Origin: an uncultured Oscillospiraceae bacterium
GTDB lineage: Bacteria; Bacillota; Clostridia; Oscillospirales; Oscillospiraceae
Direction: 5' to 3'
Assembly: GCA_947629975.1 (NCBI GenBank)
Contig: CANRFU010000010.1
Coordinates: 1 to 35,101 of the forward strand
DNA length: 35,101 nucleotides
The notes under the pieces are model-generated. The model worked only from the letters and a program-made list of their open reading frames with translations, was not told the origin of the DNA and searched no databases. Positions within the stretch are counted from its first letter, which is position 1. Every line of letters starts with the position of its first letter. The position numbers and the translations under genes are program-made. Positions 15,686-24,763 of the stretch are shown one piece after another.

Positions 15686-16753
15686 TCAGGCCTTGGGACC
15701 CGCGGTGTGGTGCATGGACATGGGTTTCACGTTGAAGTTGGAGCGGTACTCGGTCTCGTGCCAGAAGATGTCCTCCGCCACCAGGCACTCGGGATTGAGC
15801 TCCACACCCTCCAGGATGATCTCCTTGAACTTCTTGTAGCCGGCCCGGTCGATCAGGTGGCCGCCGTGGAGGTACTCGGGCTTGTAGTCCATGACCCAGG
15901 CGGAGAACTTCTGCCAGTTCTTCAGCACGCCCATGATCACGTCCTCGCTGGCCCAGTTCAGGAACATCTTGCCGGCCCGGGGGGTCTGACGGCCGGTGCG
16001 GCCGCCCAGGATGACCTTGTACAGGGGCTTCTCCCGGCGGGTCCAGGCGCTGGTGGGGCAGACCCGGGCGCACTCGCCGCAGCCCACGCAGCAGCAGGGG
16101 TCCTTGTCGATCTTGCCGGTGGCCTCATTGAGGGAGAGGACCCGGGTGGCGGCGTGCTCGCACTGATTCACGCAGCGGGCGCAGCCGATGCAGCGCTCGG
16201 GGTGGTAGTCGATCTTGGTGGTGCCGATGATGCCGAAGTCGCACATATGGGCCTTGTTGCAGTCGTTGGGGCAGCCGGAGATGTTGATCTTGATGTGGTA
16301 GTGGCTGGGGAAGATGATGGACTCGATCTTCCGGGCCAGCTCAAAGGTGTTGATGTTGGCGCAGATGCAGTGGTAGTTGCCGATGCAGCCGGTGATGTTC
16401 CGGGCGCCGATGGTGGGGTAGCCGCTCTTGGGGTCCCAGGGGTGAGGTTCATGGGCCACGGTGTCCATGTCCACGCCGCACAGCTCGGCGTCCACCTCGC
16501 GGATGTAGGACTCCAGGTACTCGTTGACGGCGGGGATGTCCTCGTACTTGATGCCGGTGATGTCGAAGGTCTGCCGGGTGCCGAAGTGGAAGTTGCCGTC
16601 GCCCCAGGTGTCGGCGATGTGCTCCACATAGGTCAGGTATTTGGCCGCCACCATGCCGCCGGGGACGCGCATCTGCAGCATGAACTCCCCGGGGACTTTG
16701 GACTGGCGGAAGCAGTTGAGACGTACCTTTTTGACGTTGATGTCTTTGTTCAT
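15686..16753 (-). CDS. asrC: Anaerobic sulfite reductase subunit C (siroheme/Fe-S)
   Basis: The start is ATG 16753 (MNKDINVKK), giving 355 residues; the upstream start in the track lies inside asrB. AsrC is the catalytic subunit that reduces sulfite to sulfide. The siroheme-[4Fe-4S] ligands are visible as GCIGNYHCICAN and, further on, GCPNDCNKAHM. Between and after these lie a nitrite/sulfite reductase fold and two ferredoxin-like clusters (CIGCARCVNQC and CVGCGECARVC). The length is close to the Salmonella AsrC (about 337 by memory). It lies 16 bp after asrB. It needs siroheme, made by the two genes that follow. Confidence 0.95.
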   Translation of the reverse strand: MNKDINVKKVRLNCFRQSKVPGEFMLQMRVPGGMVAAKYLTYVEHIADTWGDGNFHFGTRQTFDITGIKYEDIPAVNEYLESYIREVDAELCGVDMDTVAHEPHPWDPKSGYPTIGARNITGCIGNYHCICANINTFELARKIESIIFPSHYHIKINISGCPNDCNKAHMCDFGIIGTTKIDYHPERCIGCARCVNQCEHAATRVLSLNEATGKIDKDPCCCVGCGECARVCPTSAWTRREKPLYKVILGGRTGRQTPRAGKMFLNWASEDVIMGVLKNWQKFSAWVMDYKPEYLHGGHLIDRAGYKKFKEIILEGVELNPECLVAEDIFWHETEYRSNFNVKPMSMHHTAGPKA

Positions 16754-16769
16754 ATCCTTCGCTCCTCTC

Positions 16770-17561
16770 TCAGTCCACCAGGTCGCGGGCCACGGAGTAG
16801 GGGAACACCGGCCCGTCCAGGCACACATAGACTTCGTCGATGCGGCAGTGGCCGCACTTGCCGACGGCGCAGGACATCTTCCGCTCGAAGCTCATCCAGA
16901 TGTTCTCCACCTTGGCACCGCACTTGAGCAGCTCCAGGCCGGTGAACTTCATCATGGGCGGGGGACCCACCACCACGACGGCGTAATCGTCTCCCCACTG
17001 GTCGAAGGGGATCTCCTTGACGAAGGCGGTGACCATGCCGGTGCGCCAGTTCTCTTTGACGTCGTTGTCCAGGGCGTAGATGGTGGTGAACTTGTTCTTC
17101 CACTCCTCCAGCTCCTTGTGGAAGACGATGCCCTCCTCGTTCTTGAAGCCGCAGATGAGGGTCACGTCCTTCACCAGGCCGGGTCCGGCGGCGAAGGCGT
17201 TGAGCATGGAGCGGACGGGGGCCAGGCCGGTGCCGCCGGTGATGACCACCATGTGCTTGCCCCTGAACTGGTCCACGGGCCAGCCTTTGCCGTAGGGGCC
17301 CCGGAGGAAGAGGGTGTCGCCGGCGGTCTTCTCAAAGATCACGTTGGTGACCTTGCCCACGTTGCGGATGGTGAACTCCAGCCAGCCGTCCCCCTGGGCG
17401 GAGACCGAGATGGGGGCCTCGCCGATCATGGGGATGGACAGCTGCATGAACTGCCCGTGGGCCACTTTCGCGTCGGTGGCCACCCGGAACGTCCACTCGT
17501 GGACGCTTTCCTTATGTACGTCCAGGATCTTGCAGGGATAGGGCTGAACGGGATTGATCAT
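16770..17561 (-). CDS. asrB: Anaerobic sulfite reductase subunit B (FAD/NAD, 2Fe-2S)
   Basis: ATG 17561 (MINPVQPYPC) follows AGGAGGTGG and gives 263 residues; the longer ORF in the track reads into asrA. The protein is a ferredoxin-NADP reductase-type flavoprotein: an FAD barrel in the N-terminal half, the nucleotide site GGTGLAPVRSML, and a C-terminal iron-sulfur cysteine cluster (CAVGKCGHC...C) as in dihydroorotate dehydrogenase electron-transfer subunits. It passes electrons from NADH to AsrA and AsrC. It is cytosolic and lies 14 bp after asrA. Confidence 0.94.
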   Translation of the reverse strand: MINPVQPYPCKILDVHKESVHEWTFRVATDAKVAHGQFMQLSIPMIGEAPISVSAQGDGWLEFTIRNVGKVTNVIFEKTAGDTLFLRGPYGKGWPVDQFRGKHMVVITGGTGLAPVRSMLNAFAAGPGLVKDVTLICGFKNEEGIVFHKELEEWKNKFTTIYALDNDVKENWRTGMVTAFVKEIPFDQWGDDYAVVVVGPPPMMKFTGLELLKCGAKVENIWMSFERKMSCAVGKCGHCRIDEVYVCLDGPVFPYSVARDLVD

Positions 17562-17575
17562 CTCTGGCCACCTCC

Positions 17576-18619
17576 TTATGCTTTGCCCAGGTCCGCCTTG
17601 ATCTCGGCAACGGCGGCGCTGACTTTGTTGACGGTCGCGGAAATGGAGATCAGCTCGGGGCAGCGGTGGGTGCACCGGCCGCAGCCCACGCACATGTGGC
17701 GCTCGCCGAAGCGGGCCTTGTAGTCGTGGAACTTATGCAGGACCTTGTAGCGCATCCGGTCCCCGGCGGTGGAGCGGAACTCCCGCTGGCCGGCCATCTG
17801 GTCGAAGCCGGCGATCTGGCAGGAGGCGGTCACCCGGCGGCGCTCGCCCACCTCGGGGTTGTCGCCGTAGATGACGTCCCGGGTGGTGAAGCAGGTGCAG
17901 GTGGAGCAGGCCACCGTGCAGGCGCCGCAGGAGACGCACCGGGCGTCGTATTCCTTCCACATGGGGTGCTTCTTCAGGGCCAGACGGACCTCTTTGTCGC
18001 TGAGGTCGGGCACTTCGACCTTCAATTCGTTTTCGGTGACGAACTCAGGGGCAAAATCGCAGCTGTCACACCCGGCGAAGAAGGGCTCCAGCTCGGGGTC
18101 GGTGACCTTGACCTCCATGCCGCCGTCGGAGAACTTCACGGCGGCGGAGTAGTCCCCCTCGTCCACGGCGTTGGACCCCATGGACACGCAGAAGCACGTG
18201 TCGTCCCCGCCGTTGCAGTCCATCAGGATGAACTTGACCCGCTCCCGCATCCGGGCGTAGTACAGGTCGGTGAAGCCGCCGTTGCCGGCGAAGATCCTGG
18301 CCTGGATCTTCTGGGCGTTGATGTCGCAGGGCCGGGCGAAGATCAGCACGGGCTGCTCCTTGACCTTGCTGGCGCGGTACTCGTCCTCGGTGAAGTAGAA
18401 AATGGCCTGCTGAATGGGGTTGATGACTTCCTTGGCGGGGTAGTCCGATTTGACCTGCCACACGATCTCGCTGGCGCTGGAGACCTTGTCGTAGCGGATG
18501 GAATCGGTGGCCGAGTAGCGGCCCTGATTGACAAAACGCTTGGGAGCGTAGACCGCGTACTTCTCCGCCAGCGTTCCCAGGACCTTGTCGGCCTGCTGGG
18601 TGTTCAGGATGTAACTCAT
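17576..18619 (-). CDS. asrA: Anaerobic sulfite reductase subunit A (Fe-S electron transfer)
   Basis: ATG 18619 (MSYILNTQQAD) follows GAGGAGG and gives 347 residues, which I recall as the length of the Salmonella protein; the track's start at 18661 has no ribosome site. Two ferredoxin-type cysteine sets are visible in the C-terminal third: CVSCGACTVACSTC and CVGCGRCTHRCPE. AsrA relays electrons to the siroheme subunit. It is the first gene of asrABC, behind a good sigma-A promoter with LysR-type operator sequences upstream. Confidence 0.94.
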   Translation of the reverse strand: MSYILNTQQADKVLGTLAEKYAVYAPKRFVNQGRYSATDSIRYDKVSSASEIVWQVKSDYPAKEVINPIQQAIFYFTEDEYRASKVKEQPVLIFARPCDINAQKIQARIFAGNGGFTDLYYARMRERVKFILMDCNGGDDTCFCVSMGSNAVDEGDYSAAVKFSDGGMEVKVTDPELEPFFAGCDSCDFAPEFVTENELKVEVPDLSDKEVRLALKKHPMWKEYDARCVSCGACTVACSTCTCFTTRDVIYGDNPEVGERRRVTASCQIAGFDQMAGQREFRSTAGDRMRYKVLHKFHDYKARFGERHMCVGCGRCTHRCPELISISATVNKVSAAVAEIKADLGKA

Positions 18620-18668
18620 CCAAGCACTCCTCCTCGTGGATTGTATTGTGTTTTTACCCAAGGCTCAT

Positions 18669-18704
18669 ACCTGAAATCATACCAGTTTTCGACTGATTTG
18701 TAAA
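18669..18704 (-). promoter_or_regulatory. Promoter of asrABC
   Basis: On the - strand TTTACA (18699-18704) and TATGAT (18676-18681) are separated by 17 bp, giving a start near 18669, about 50 bases before the asrA ATG. Confidence 0.7.
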
Positions 18705-18724
18705 GAACGAAAGTAGCTGAGGAC

Positions 18725-18778
18725 ACTATAAGTTTTTACCTGTTAGTTGAGGCTAAATCTGGCGAAAAACCTTATAGT
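18725..18778. promoter_or_regulatory. Candidate LysR operator upstream of asrA
   Basis: ACTATAAGTTTTTACC (18725-18740) and GGCGAAAAACCTTATAGT (18761-18778) form an inverted pair. The first is centred about 63 bases before the predicted asr start, the usual LysR recognition position. The same ATAAG-N-TTTT core occurs twice near the lysR start. Confidence 0.55.
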
Positions 18779-18802
18779 CACCTTGGCGCGGGCCCGTCCC
18801 AT

Positions 18803-19720
18803 TCATACTCCCGCCGGATCTGAAAAAGAACCGCCGTCCTCGTCCTTGGCCAGATCCGCGCAGATACGCCGGAAGCGGGCAAAGGCGTCGCTCTGGTACT
18901 TGTTCCGGTGATATGCCAGCACAAATTCCCGGGACAGGTCCAGTCCCTCCGCCCGGAAGGCCCAGAGGTCCCCGCGGTCCAGGCTGTCCCGGAGGATGCG
19001 GGGGGACAGGGCGGACAGGCCGAAGCCGCGGACCACCGCCTGCCGGATGGCCTCCGGCTCGCTGGACACCCAGCCCACATGGTAGCGGACCCGGTGCTTT
19101 TGGAGTTCCCGCTCCAGCTGGGCGCGGGTGCCGCTGCCCTCCTCGCGAAGGAGGAAGGTCTGGCCGTCCAGTTCCCCGGGGGAGATCACCTCCCGGCCAA
19201 AGAAGGGGTGGTCCCGCCCGCAGATGAGGGAGAGGGCGTCCTTCACCACCTGTTCCCGCACCAGGTCCGGGTGGGTGACCAGCCCCTCCACCAGGCCGAT
19301 GTCCAGTTCATAGCGGAGCAGCCGCTCCTCGATGCTCCGCGTGTTGGCCACGAAGACCTCCAGGTTGATCTGGGGCAGTTCCCGGCGCAGCCGGTCCAGC
19401 AGGGGGCACAGCACGCTGCACCCCACCGTGGCGCTGGCCCCCACCCGCAGATGGGGCCGCTGGGTGGCCCCCCGGAGGAAGGTCTCGGTCTCCCGGGCCA
19501 GATTCAGGGTCTCCCGGGCGTACTCCAACAGAGTGCGGCCCACGTCGGTGAGGTGGAGGGAGTGGGCGTAGCGCTCGAACAGGAGGACGTCGTACTCCCG
19601 CTCCAGATCCACCACCACCTGACTCACCGAGGACTGGCTGATCCGCAGTTTACGGGCCGCCGCGCTCATGGTGCCGCACTCCACTACCGCGGCGAAGATC
19701 TCAAGCTCTCTGGTGGTCAT
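18803..19720 (-). CDS. LysR-family transcriptional regulator of the asr locus
   Basis: ATG 19720 (MTTRELEIFAAVVECG) follows GAGGAGGG and gives 305 residues, standard for LysR; the 62 extra residues in the track lack a ribosome site. The N-terminal winged helix is clear (MSAAARKLRISQSSVSQVVVDLERE), and a two-lobed effector domain follows (LRVGASATVGCSVLCPLL onward), like the CysB/Cbl/CbbR type. It is the gene before asrA on the same strand and probably controls asrABC and itself, through the repeated ATAAG-N-TTTT motif. The effector may be sulfite or a sulfur-containing metabolite; this is inference. Confidence 0.88.
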   Translation of the reverse strand: MTTRELEIFAAVVECGTMSAAARKLRISQSSVSQVVVDLEREYDVLLFERYAHSLHLTDVGRTLLEYARETLNLARETETFLRGATQRPHLRVGASATVGCSVLCPLLDRLRRELPQINLEVFVANTRSIEERLLRYELDIGLVEGLVTHPDLVREQVVKDALSLICGRDHPFFGREVISPGELDGQTFLLREEGSGTRAQLERELQKHRVRYHVGWVSSEPEAIRQAVVRGFGLSALSPRILRDSLDRGDLWAFRAEGLDLSREFVLAYHRNKYQSDAFARFRRICADLAKDEDGGSFSDPAGV

Positions 19721-19737
19721 CGGTCCGCCCTCCTCTG

Positions 19738-19797
19738 GTATAAGCGTTTTCCTGTGCTTCCAGAGATCATGATAAGGTTTTTCCGCTGTTCTGTCAA
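19738..19797 (-). promoter_or_regulatory. lysR promoter overlapped by two operator-like motifs
   Basis: TTGACA (19792-19797) and TATCAT (19769-19774) are 17 bp apart on the - strand. GATAAGGTTTTTCCGC (19771-19786, + strand) covers the spacer and the -10, and GTATAAGCGTTTTCC (19738-19752) lies downstream. Both match the motif before asrA, which fits autorepression. Confidence 0.6.
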
Positions 19798-19822
19798 CCC
19801 CGCGCCCACCTTGGGAAAGACC

Positions 19823-19850
19823 TTGCATCCCGCCGGAAACATGGTAAAAT
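19823..19850 (+). promoter_or_regulatory. Promoter of the metallo-beta-lactamase gene
   Basis: TTGCAT and TAAAAT are 16 bp apart, about 35 bases before the ribosome site AAAGGAGG. Confidence 0.6.
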
Positions 19851-19892
19851 AGAGAAAGATGGGAGACCGGACCGCTGAAAGGAGGGGCGCCG

Positions 19893-20693
19893 ATGAAACT
19901 CACCATGCTGGGAACGGGCCACGCGGTGGTGACGGAATGCTACAACACCTGCTTTGCCCTGGAGGAGGACGGAAAGTACTTCCTGGTGGACGGCGGGGGC
20001 GGCGCCGGCCTGCTCCGGCAGCTGAAGCGGGCCGGCCTGGACTGGCGGGAGATGCGGGAGATCTTCGTCACCCACAAGCACATCGACCATCTGCTGGGCA
20101 TTATCTGGATGATGCGGCTGTTCTGCCACCACATCGCCGCCGGCCGCTGCCGGGACGAGGTCCGCATCTACGGCAACGGCGAGGTGATCTCCATCCTCCG
20201 GGAGATGGCGGGCAGGCTCCTCACCCGCCAGGAGGCGGAGCAGATCGGCGGGAAGCTGCGGCTGATCGCCGTGGACGACGGGGAGCGCCGGACCGTCAAC
20301 GGCCGGGAGGTGACCTTCTTTGACATCCGCTCCGCCAAGGACCGGCAGTTCGGCTTTTGCATGGAACTGGACGGCGGGGGGCGGCTCACCTGCTGCGGCG
20401 ACGAGCCGTACCACCCCTGCGAGCGCCCCTACGCCCAGGGGAGCCGGTGGCTCATGCACGAGGCGTTCTGCCTGCACAGCCAGGCGGATGTGTTCAAACC
20501 CTACGAGAAGCACCACTCCACCGTCAAGGATGCCTGCGAGGCGGCGGAGGCCCTGGGCGTTCAGAACCTGATTTTGTACCACACGGAGGACACGGACCTC
20601 CCCCACAGGAAGGAGCGCTATCTCAGCGAGGGCAGGAACTACTTTTCCGGCAATCTGTACGTGCCGGACGATCTGGAGACCATCCGGATCTGA
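19893..20693 (+). CDS. RNase Z-like metallo-beta-lactamase-fold hydrolase
   Basis: A 266-residue metallo-beta-lactamase protein. It opens with MKLTMLGTGHAV, a glycine-rich first strand typical of RNase Z/ElaC-like members, followed by the metal-binding motif THKHIDH (a form of HxHxDH, about residues 60-66), a later HEAF histidine, and a C-terminal LYHTED. The order is that of the ribonuclease Z-like subgroup, but it is shorter than true RNase Z and lacks a clear exosite arm, so it may act on another phosphodiester or a small molecule. AAAGGAGG lies before the ATG. It is a single-gene unit with its own promoter and terminator and is divergent from lysR. Confidence 0.8.
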   Translation: MKLTMLGTGHAVVTECYNTCFALEEDGKYFLVDGGGGAGLLRQLKRAGLDWREMREIFVTHKHIDHLLGIIWMMRLFCHHIAAGRCRDEVRIYGNGEVISILREMAGRLLTRQEAEQIGGKLRLIAVDDGERRTVNGREVTFFDIRSAKDRQFGFCMELDGGGRLTCCGDEPYHPCERPYAQGSRWLMHEAFCLHSQADVFKPYEKHHSTVKDACEAAEALGVQNLILYHTEDTDLPHRKERYLSEGRNYFSGNLYVPDDLETIRI

Positions 20694-20726
20694 GGCTCGA
20701 AGGCCCCGGCGGGGCCGGGGCGCGGC

Positions 20727-20760
20727 GAGGCGGCGGACGGGAGACCCCGTCCGCCGCCTC
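20727..20760 (+). terminator. Terminator of the metallo-beta-lactamase gene
   Basis: GAGGCGGCGGACGGG pairs exactly with CCCGTCCGCCGCCTC across a four-base loop, followed by CTTTGATTT. Confidence 0.75.
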
Positions 20761-20834
20761 CTTTGATTTGGGCCAAAGTGTACAAGGCCGCCTGACATTC
20801 TGTCGCGGGATTTGAGGAAAACGTCAAATTTCTG

Positions 20835-20863
20835 TTGACACCCGCGGACAAAGGAGCTATAAT
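20835..20863 (+). promoter_or_regulatory. Consensus promoter of the four-carbon acid sugar operon
   Basis: TTGACA and TATAAT are exact consensus hexamers 17 bp apart, about 100 bases before the kinase ATG. Such a strong promoter suggests control by a repressor; the long leader (20870-20960) is where an operator would lie, but I see no clear palindrome there and no regulator gene next to it. Confidence 0.8.
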
Positions 20864-20966
20864 CGATTACAGTTAAAACCATCATTGAAATCGCATGGCA
20901 TTGGCAGCAGGTGAAGGGAGGAGACGAACCGCACGCTGCCAAAATTCATTTTGGGAGGTTGGTTCC

Positions 20967-22271
20967 ATGGCAAAATGTGTCGTGGTGGCGGACGACCTGA
21001 CCGGCGCCAACGCCACCGGCGTGCTTCTCAAGAAGAGCGGATTCGACACCCTTACCCTGCTGCACTCCTCCGCCGGGCCGGCCGCGTGTCCGATCGAGTG
21101 CGACTGCCTCGTCGTCCCCACCGACAGCCGTTCGGTCAGCCCCCAGGAGGCCTACGACCGGGTGCGGGAGGCCCTCGCCTCCCATTCCGGGCCGGAGGTC
21201 CGCTTCTATGCCAAGCGCATCGACAGCACCCTCCGGGGCAACCTGGGCAGCGAGACGGACGCTTTCCTGGACGCCCTCGGCCCGGAGTACATCGCGGTGT
21301 GCGTGCCCTGCTTCCCCAGCTCCGGCCGGGTGATCGTGGGGAGCCACCTTCTGGTCAACGGGGTCCCGCTGCGCAGGACCGAGGTGGCCGCCGACCCCAA
21401 GTGCCCCATCCACACCACCGATGCGTTTTTGCTGTATCAGGGCCAGACGAAGTATCCGGCGGCCGCCATCCACCTGGACGAGGTCCACAACGGCGCGGAG
21501 CGCCTGGCCGGCCTGATCGCCGCCCGACGGGATGAGGGCGCCCGGGTCCTGGTGGTGGACAGCGTGACCGAGGAGGACCTGGAGACGGTGGCGGAGGCCG
21601 TGGCCCTCTCCGGGATCCCCGCCGTCAGCGTGGACCCGGGTCCGTTCACCGCGTGCCTGGGCAGGCGGCTCATCCCCCGGGAGAAGGCGAAGACGCCGGC
21701 GGGGAAGATCTTCTGCGCCATCGGCTCGGTCAACGGCGTGGCCGGCGCCCAGACCCGCGCTCTGCTGGCCGGCCGCCCGGTGACGGCGGTCTACCTGGAG
21801 ACGGCCGAGATCCTGGAGAGCGACGAGCGCCGCCGGAAGGAGATCGAACGGCTGACGGCCGAACTGGTCCGGCGGCGGGGGGAGTCCGATATCCTGGCGG
21901 TGATCGGCTGCGGCATCGACCCCAAGCGGCGGGTCCCCTTCGAGCCGTACATGGAGCGGTGGGGGCTGGACGCCGAGGGGCTGTCCGCCCGGATCAACAC
22001 CGCCTTCGCGGAGGTGACGCTGGGGGTGCTGGAGGCCTGCCCGGAGATCGGCGGGGTGTACTCCACCGGGGGCGACATCACCGCCGCCATCCACAGCGCC
22101 GCCGGCACGGTGGGCCTGCGCCTGCTGGACGAGGTGCTCCCCCTGGCGGGCTACGGCATCGCCATCGGCGGGACGCTGGCGGGCAAGGCGTTTGTCAGCA
22201 AGGGCGGCATGGTGGGCGATGAGAACGCCATGGTCACCTGCACGGATTACCTGCTGGAACATCTGAACTGA
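20967..22271 (+). CDS. Four-carbon acid sugar kinase (DtnK/OtnK type, DUF1537)
   Basis: ATG 20967 ([18 protein letters not shown]) follows GGGAGG and gives 434 residues, normal for the family; the track's start at 20895 lacks a site. The N-terminal ADDLTGA is the hallmark of this kinase family, with PTDSRS and [11 protein letters not shown] further on, and a C-terminal ATP-binding part ([22 protein letters not shown]). Family members phosphorylate D-threonate, D-erythronate or 3-oxo-tetronate. The next gene is a PdxA2-type dehydrogenase, which points to threonate or erythronate 4-phosphate as the product. Which stereoisomer is used cannot be told from sequence. Confidence 0.88.
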   Translation: MAKCVVVADDLTGANATGVLLKKSGFDTLTLLHSSAGPAACPIECDCLVVPTDSRSVSPQEAYDRVREALASHSGPEVRFYAKRIDSTLRGNLGSETDAFLDALGPEYIAVCVPCFPSSGRVIVGSHLLVNGVPLRRTEVAADPKCPIHTTDAFLLYQGQTKYPAAAIHLDEVHNGAERLAGLIAARRDEGARVLVVDSVTEEDLETVAEAVALSGIPAVSVDPGPFTACLGRRLIPREKAKTPAGKIFCAIGSVNGVAGAQTRALLAGRPVTAVYLETAEILESDERRRKEIERLTAELVRRRGESDILAVIGCGIDPKRRVPFEPYMERWGLDAEGLSARINTAFAEVTLGVLEACPEIGGVYSTGGDITAAIHSAAGTVGLRLLDEVLPLAGYGIAIGGTLAGKAFVSKGGMVGDENAMVTCTDYLLEHLN

Positions 22272-22291
22272 GAAAAGAGGAGGAAGCAAGT

Positions 22292-23293
22292 ATGAGACCG
22301 TTGATCGCAATCCCCATGGGGGACCCCGCCGGCATCGGGCCGGAGATCGTGCTGAAGACCGTGGCTGACGAAGAGACCCAGCGCATTGCCCGCTGCATCG
22401 TGGTGGGCAGCCGGAAGGTCATGGAGTACGCCATGGACTATCCCGGCAGCCCCCGGCTGGAGATCGTGACCGTGGACGATCCCGGGGAGGGAAGGTATGA
22501 ACCCGGCGTGCTCAACCTGATCGACCTGGACAACGTGGATATGGATCAGTTCCAGGTGGGCAGGGTCAGCGGCATGTGCGGCCGCGCTGCCTACGACTAC
22601 ATTGCCAGGAGCATCGAACTGGCAAACGCCCGAATCGTTGATGCGGTGTCAACGACGCCTATCAATAAAGAATCTTTGAGAGAAGGAGGGATCAATTTTA
22701 TCGGTCATACGGAGATCTTCAGCGCGCTGACCCACTCCAACGACCCCCTGACCCTGTTCGAGGTGAACAACCTCCGCGTCTTCTTCCTGTCCCGCCACGT
22801 GTCGCTGCGCAAGGCCTGCGATATGGTCACAAAGGACCGTATCATCGACTATGTGGAGCGGTGCACGGAGGCCCTGCGGAAGCTGGGCGTGACCGAGGGC
22901 ACCATGGCCATCGCCGGGCTCAATCCCCACAGCGGGGAGCACGGCCTGTTTGGCGACGAAGAGGTGAAAGAGGTCTTCCCCGCGGTGGAGGAGCTCCAGA
23001 AGCGGGGCTACAAGGTGGTGGGTCCCATCGGAGCGGACTCGGTGTTCTCCCAGGCGCTCCACGGCAAGTACAACAGCGTGCTGAGCCTCTATCATGACCA
23101 GGGACACATCGCCACAAAGACGCTGGACTTTGAGCGCACCATCTCCATCACCGCCGGGATGCCTATCCTGCGGACCTCCGTGGACCACGGGACCGCGTTC
23201 GACATCGCCGGAAAGGGGATCGCCAGCGCGGTGAGCATGAAGGAGGCCGTGCGCCTGGCAGTCAAGTACGCCCCCGCGTTTTTGCAGAGCTGA
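22292..23293 (+). CDS. pdxA2: PdxA2-type 4-phosphotetronate dehydrogenase
   Basis: A 333-residue PdxA-family enzyme: [15 protein letters not shown] at the N-terminus, substrate and metal residues in [10 protein letters not shown] and [12 protein letters not shown], and [12 protein letters not shown] near the end. PdxA itself works in vitamin B6 synthesis; the paralogue PdxA2 oxidises and decarboxylates threonate or erythronate 4-phosphate to dihydroxyacetone phosphate. Position 20 bp after the four-carbon kinase and before a GntP permease supports PdxA2. Its ribosome site is AGAGGAGG. PdxA proper remains possible only if the genome lacks another copy. Confidence 0.85.
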   Translation: MRPLIAIPMGDPAGIGPEIVLKTVADEETQRIARCIVVGSRKVMEYAMDYPGSPRLEIVTVDDPGEGRYEPGVLNLIDLDNVDMDQFQVGRVSGMCGRAAYDYIARSIELANARIVDAVSTTPINKESLREGGINFIGHTEIFSALTHSNDPLTLFEVNNLRVFFLSRHVSLRKACDMVTKDRIIDYVERCTEALRKLGVTEGTMAIAGLNPHSGEHGLFGDEEVKEVFPAVEELQKRGYKVVGPIGADSVFSQALHGKYNSVLSLYHDQGHIATKTLDFERTISITAGMPILRTSVDHGTAFDIAGKGIASAVSMKEAVRLAVKYAPAFLQS

Positions 23294-23358
23294 GACGTCC
23301 GTTGGCATTTCACACCGGCACAGAACGAAATTATCATTGAGTGAGAGGAGTTGTCATT

Positions 23359-24723
23359 ATGGAAGGTCCCAGAATGCTTATCGCCCTGTTGATCGGCATC
23401 GTCATCCTGGTCTTGCTGATCCTCAAGACAAAGGTCCACGCGTTCCTCGGTCTGATCATCGCCGCTGTCATCATCGGCCTGATCGGCGGGATGGATCCCG
23501 TCCAGATTCCCACCTCTATTATCAACGGCTTCGGCGGGACGCTGGGCAGTATTGGCATCATCATCGGCTTCGGCGTCATGATGGGCCAGATCTTCGATAA
23601 GACCGGCGCCGCCGAGCGGATGGCAATGACGTTCATCAAGCTGTTCGGCAAGAAGCACGAACACTGGGCCATGGCCCTGACCGGCTTCATCGTCTCCATC
23701 CCCATCTTCTGCGACTCCGGCTTCGTGGTGGTCAGCCCCATCGCCAAGGCCATCTCCAAGAAGACCCGGCGCTCCATCGTGGCCATCGCCGGCCCGCTGG
23801 CGGTCGGCCTGGTCATCACCCACTCCCTGGTCCCGCCCACCCCGGGCCCCCTGGGCGTGGCCGGCACCTTCGGCGTTGACGTGGGCCAGTTCATCCTGCT
23901 GGGCATCGTCATCGCCCTCCCCATGGCCATCATCTCCACCCTGTACTGCCAGTGGCTGGGCAAGAGGCTCTACCAGATCCCCGCCGACAACGACGAGGGC
24001 TGGGAGCGCCCCGAAAAGATCGAGGAGATCGTCAGCGACGACGTGCTCACCCCCTCCCGGGAGCTTCCCTCCGCCTTTGAGAGCTTCCTGCCCCTGGTGG
24101 TGCCCATCATCCTGATCCTCCTGAACAACCTGCTTGCCGCGATCAAGGTGACCGGCATCGTCAGCACCATCTTCACCTTCCTGGGCACCCCCATCATCGC
24201 CGTGGGCATCGGCCTGCTGCTGGCCATCTTCGTGCTGGGCCGCAACCTGGACCGGGCCACCGCTCTGGCTGAGATGGACCTGGGCATCAAGTCCGCGGGC
24301 ATCATCATCCTGGTGACCGGCGGCGGCGGCGCTCTGGGCCAAATCCTGAAGGACAGCGGCACCGGCAACTATGTGGCCGAGCTCCTGTCCAAGACCGCCA
24401 TCCCCATCATCATCCTGCCCTTCCTTATTGCCACCATCGTCCGCTTCATCCAGGGCTCCGGCACCGTGGCCATGGTCACCGCCGCCGGCATCTGCGCCCC
24501 CATCATCCAGGCCGCCGGCGCCAATATGCTGCTGGGCGCCTTCGCCTGCTGCATCGGCTCCCTGTTCTTCAGCTACTTCAACGACAGCTACTACTGGGTC
24601 GTCAACAACCTGATGGGCATGAAAGATACAAAGGACCAGATCCGCAACTGGTCGGTCACGTCCACCATCGCGTGGGGCGTCGGCTTTGTGGAACTGCTGA
24701 TCCTGAGCCTGTTCATGCACTGA
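23359..24723 (+). CDS. GntP-family sugar-acid permease
   Basis: ATG 23359 follows GAGAGGAG and is preferred over the GTG at 23341; it gives 454 residues. The protein has about 12 to 14 membrane segments and the family's landmarks: GGFGGTLGSIGIIIGFGVMMG-like glycine-rich segment near residue 60, SIPIFCDSGFVV in the middle (a GntP marker), and FIQGSGTVAMVTAAG and SYFNDSYYWVVN late. GntP proteins import gluconate and related sugar acids with protons. With the kinase and PdxA2 genes before it, it probably brings in threonate or erythronate. The operon ends just after it. Confidence 0.9.
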   Translation: MEGPRMLIALLIGIVILVLLILKTKVHAFLGLIIAAVIIGLIGGMDPVQIPTSIINGFGGTLGSIGIIIGFGVMMGQIFDKTGAAERMAMTFIKLFGKKHEHWAMALTGFIVSIPIFCDSGFVVVSPIAKAISKKTRRSIVAIAGPLAVGLVITHSLVPPTPGPLGVAGTFGVDVGQFILLGIVIALPMAIISTLYCQWLGKRLYQIPADNDEGWERPEKIEEIVSDDVLTPSRELPSAFESFLPLVVPIILILLNNLLAAIKVTGIVSTIFTFLGTPIIAVGIGLLLAIFVLGRNLDRATALAEMDLGIKSAGIIILVTGGGGALGQILKDSGTGNYVAELLSKTAIPIIILPFLIATIVRFIQGSGTVAMVTAAGICAPIIQAAGANMLLGAFACCIGSLFFSYFNDSYYWVVNNLMGMKDTKDQIRNWSVTSTIAWGVGFVELLILSLFMH

Positions 24724-24763
24724 GTCCGGACGGTCTGCGTTCAGCGGGAAAAACCGATAGAAC

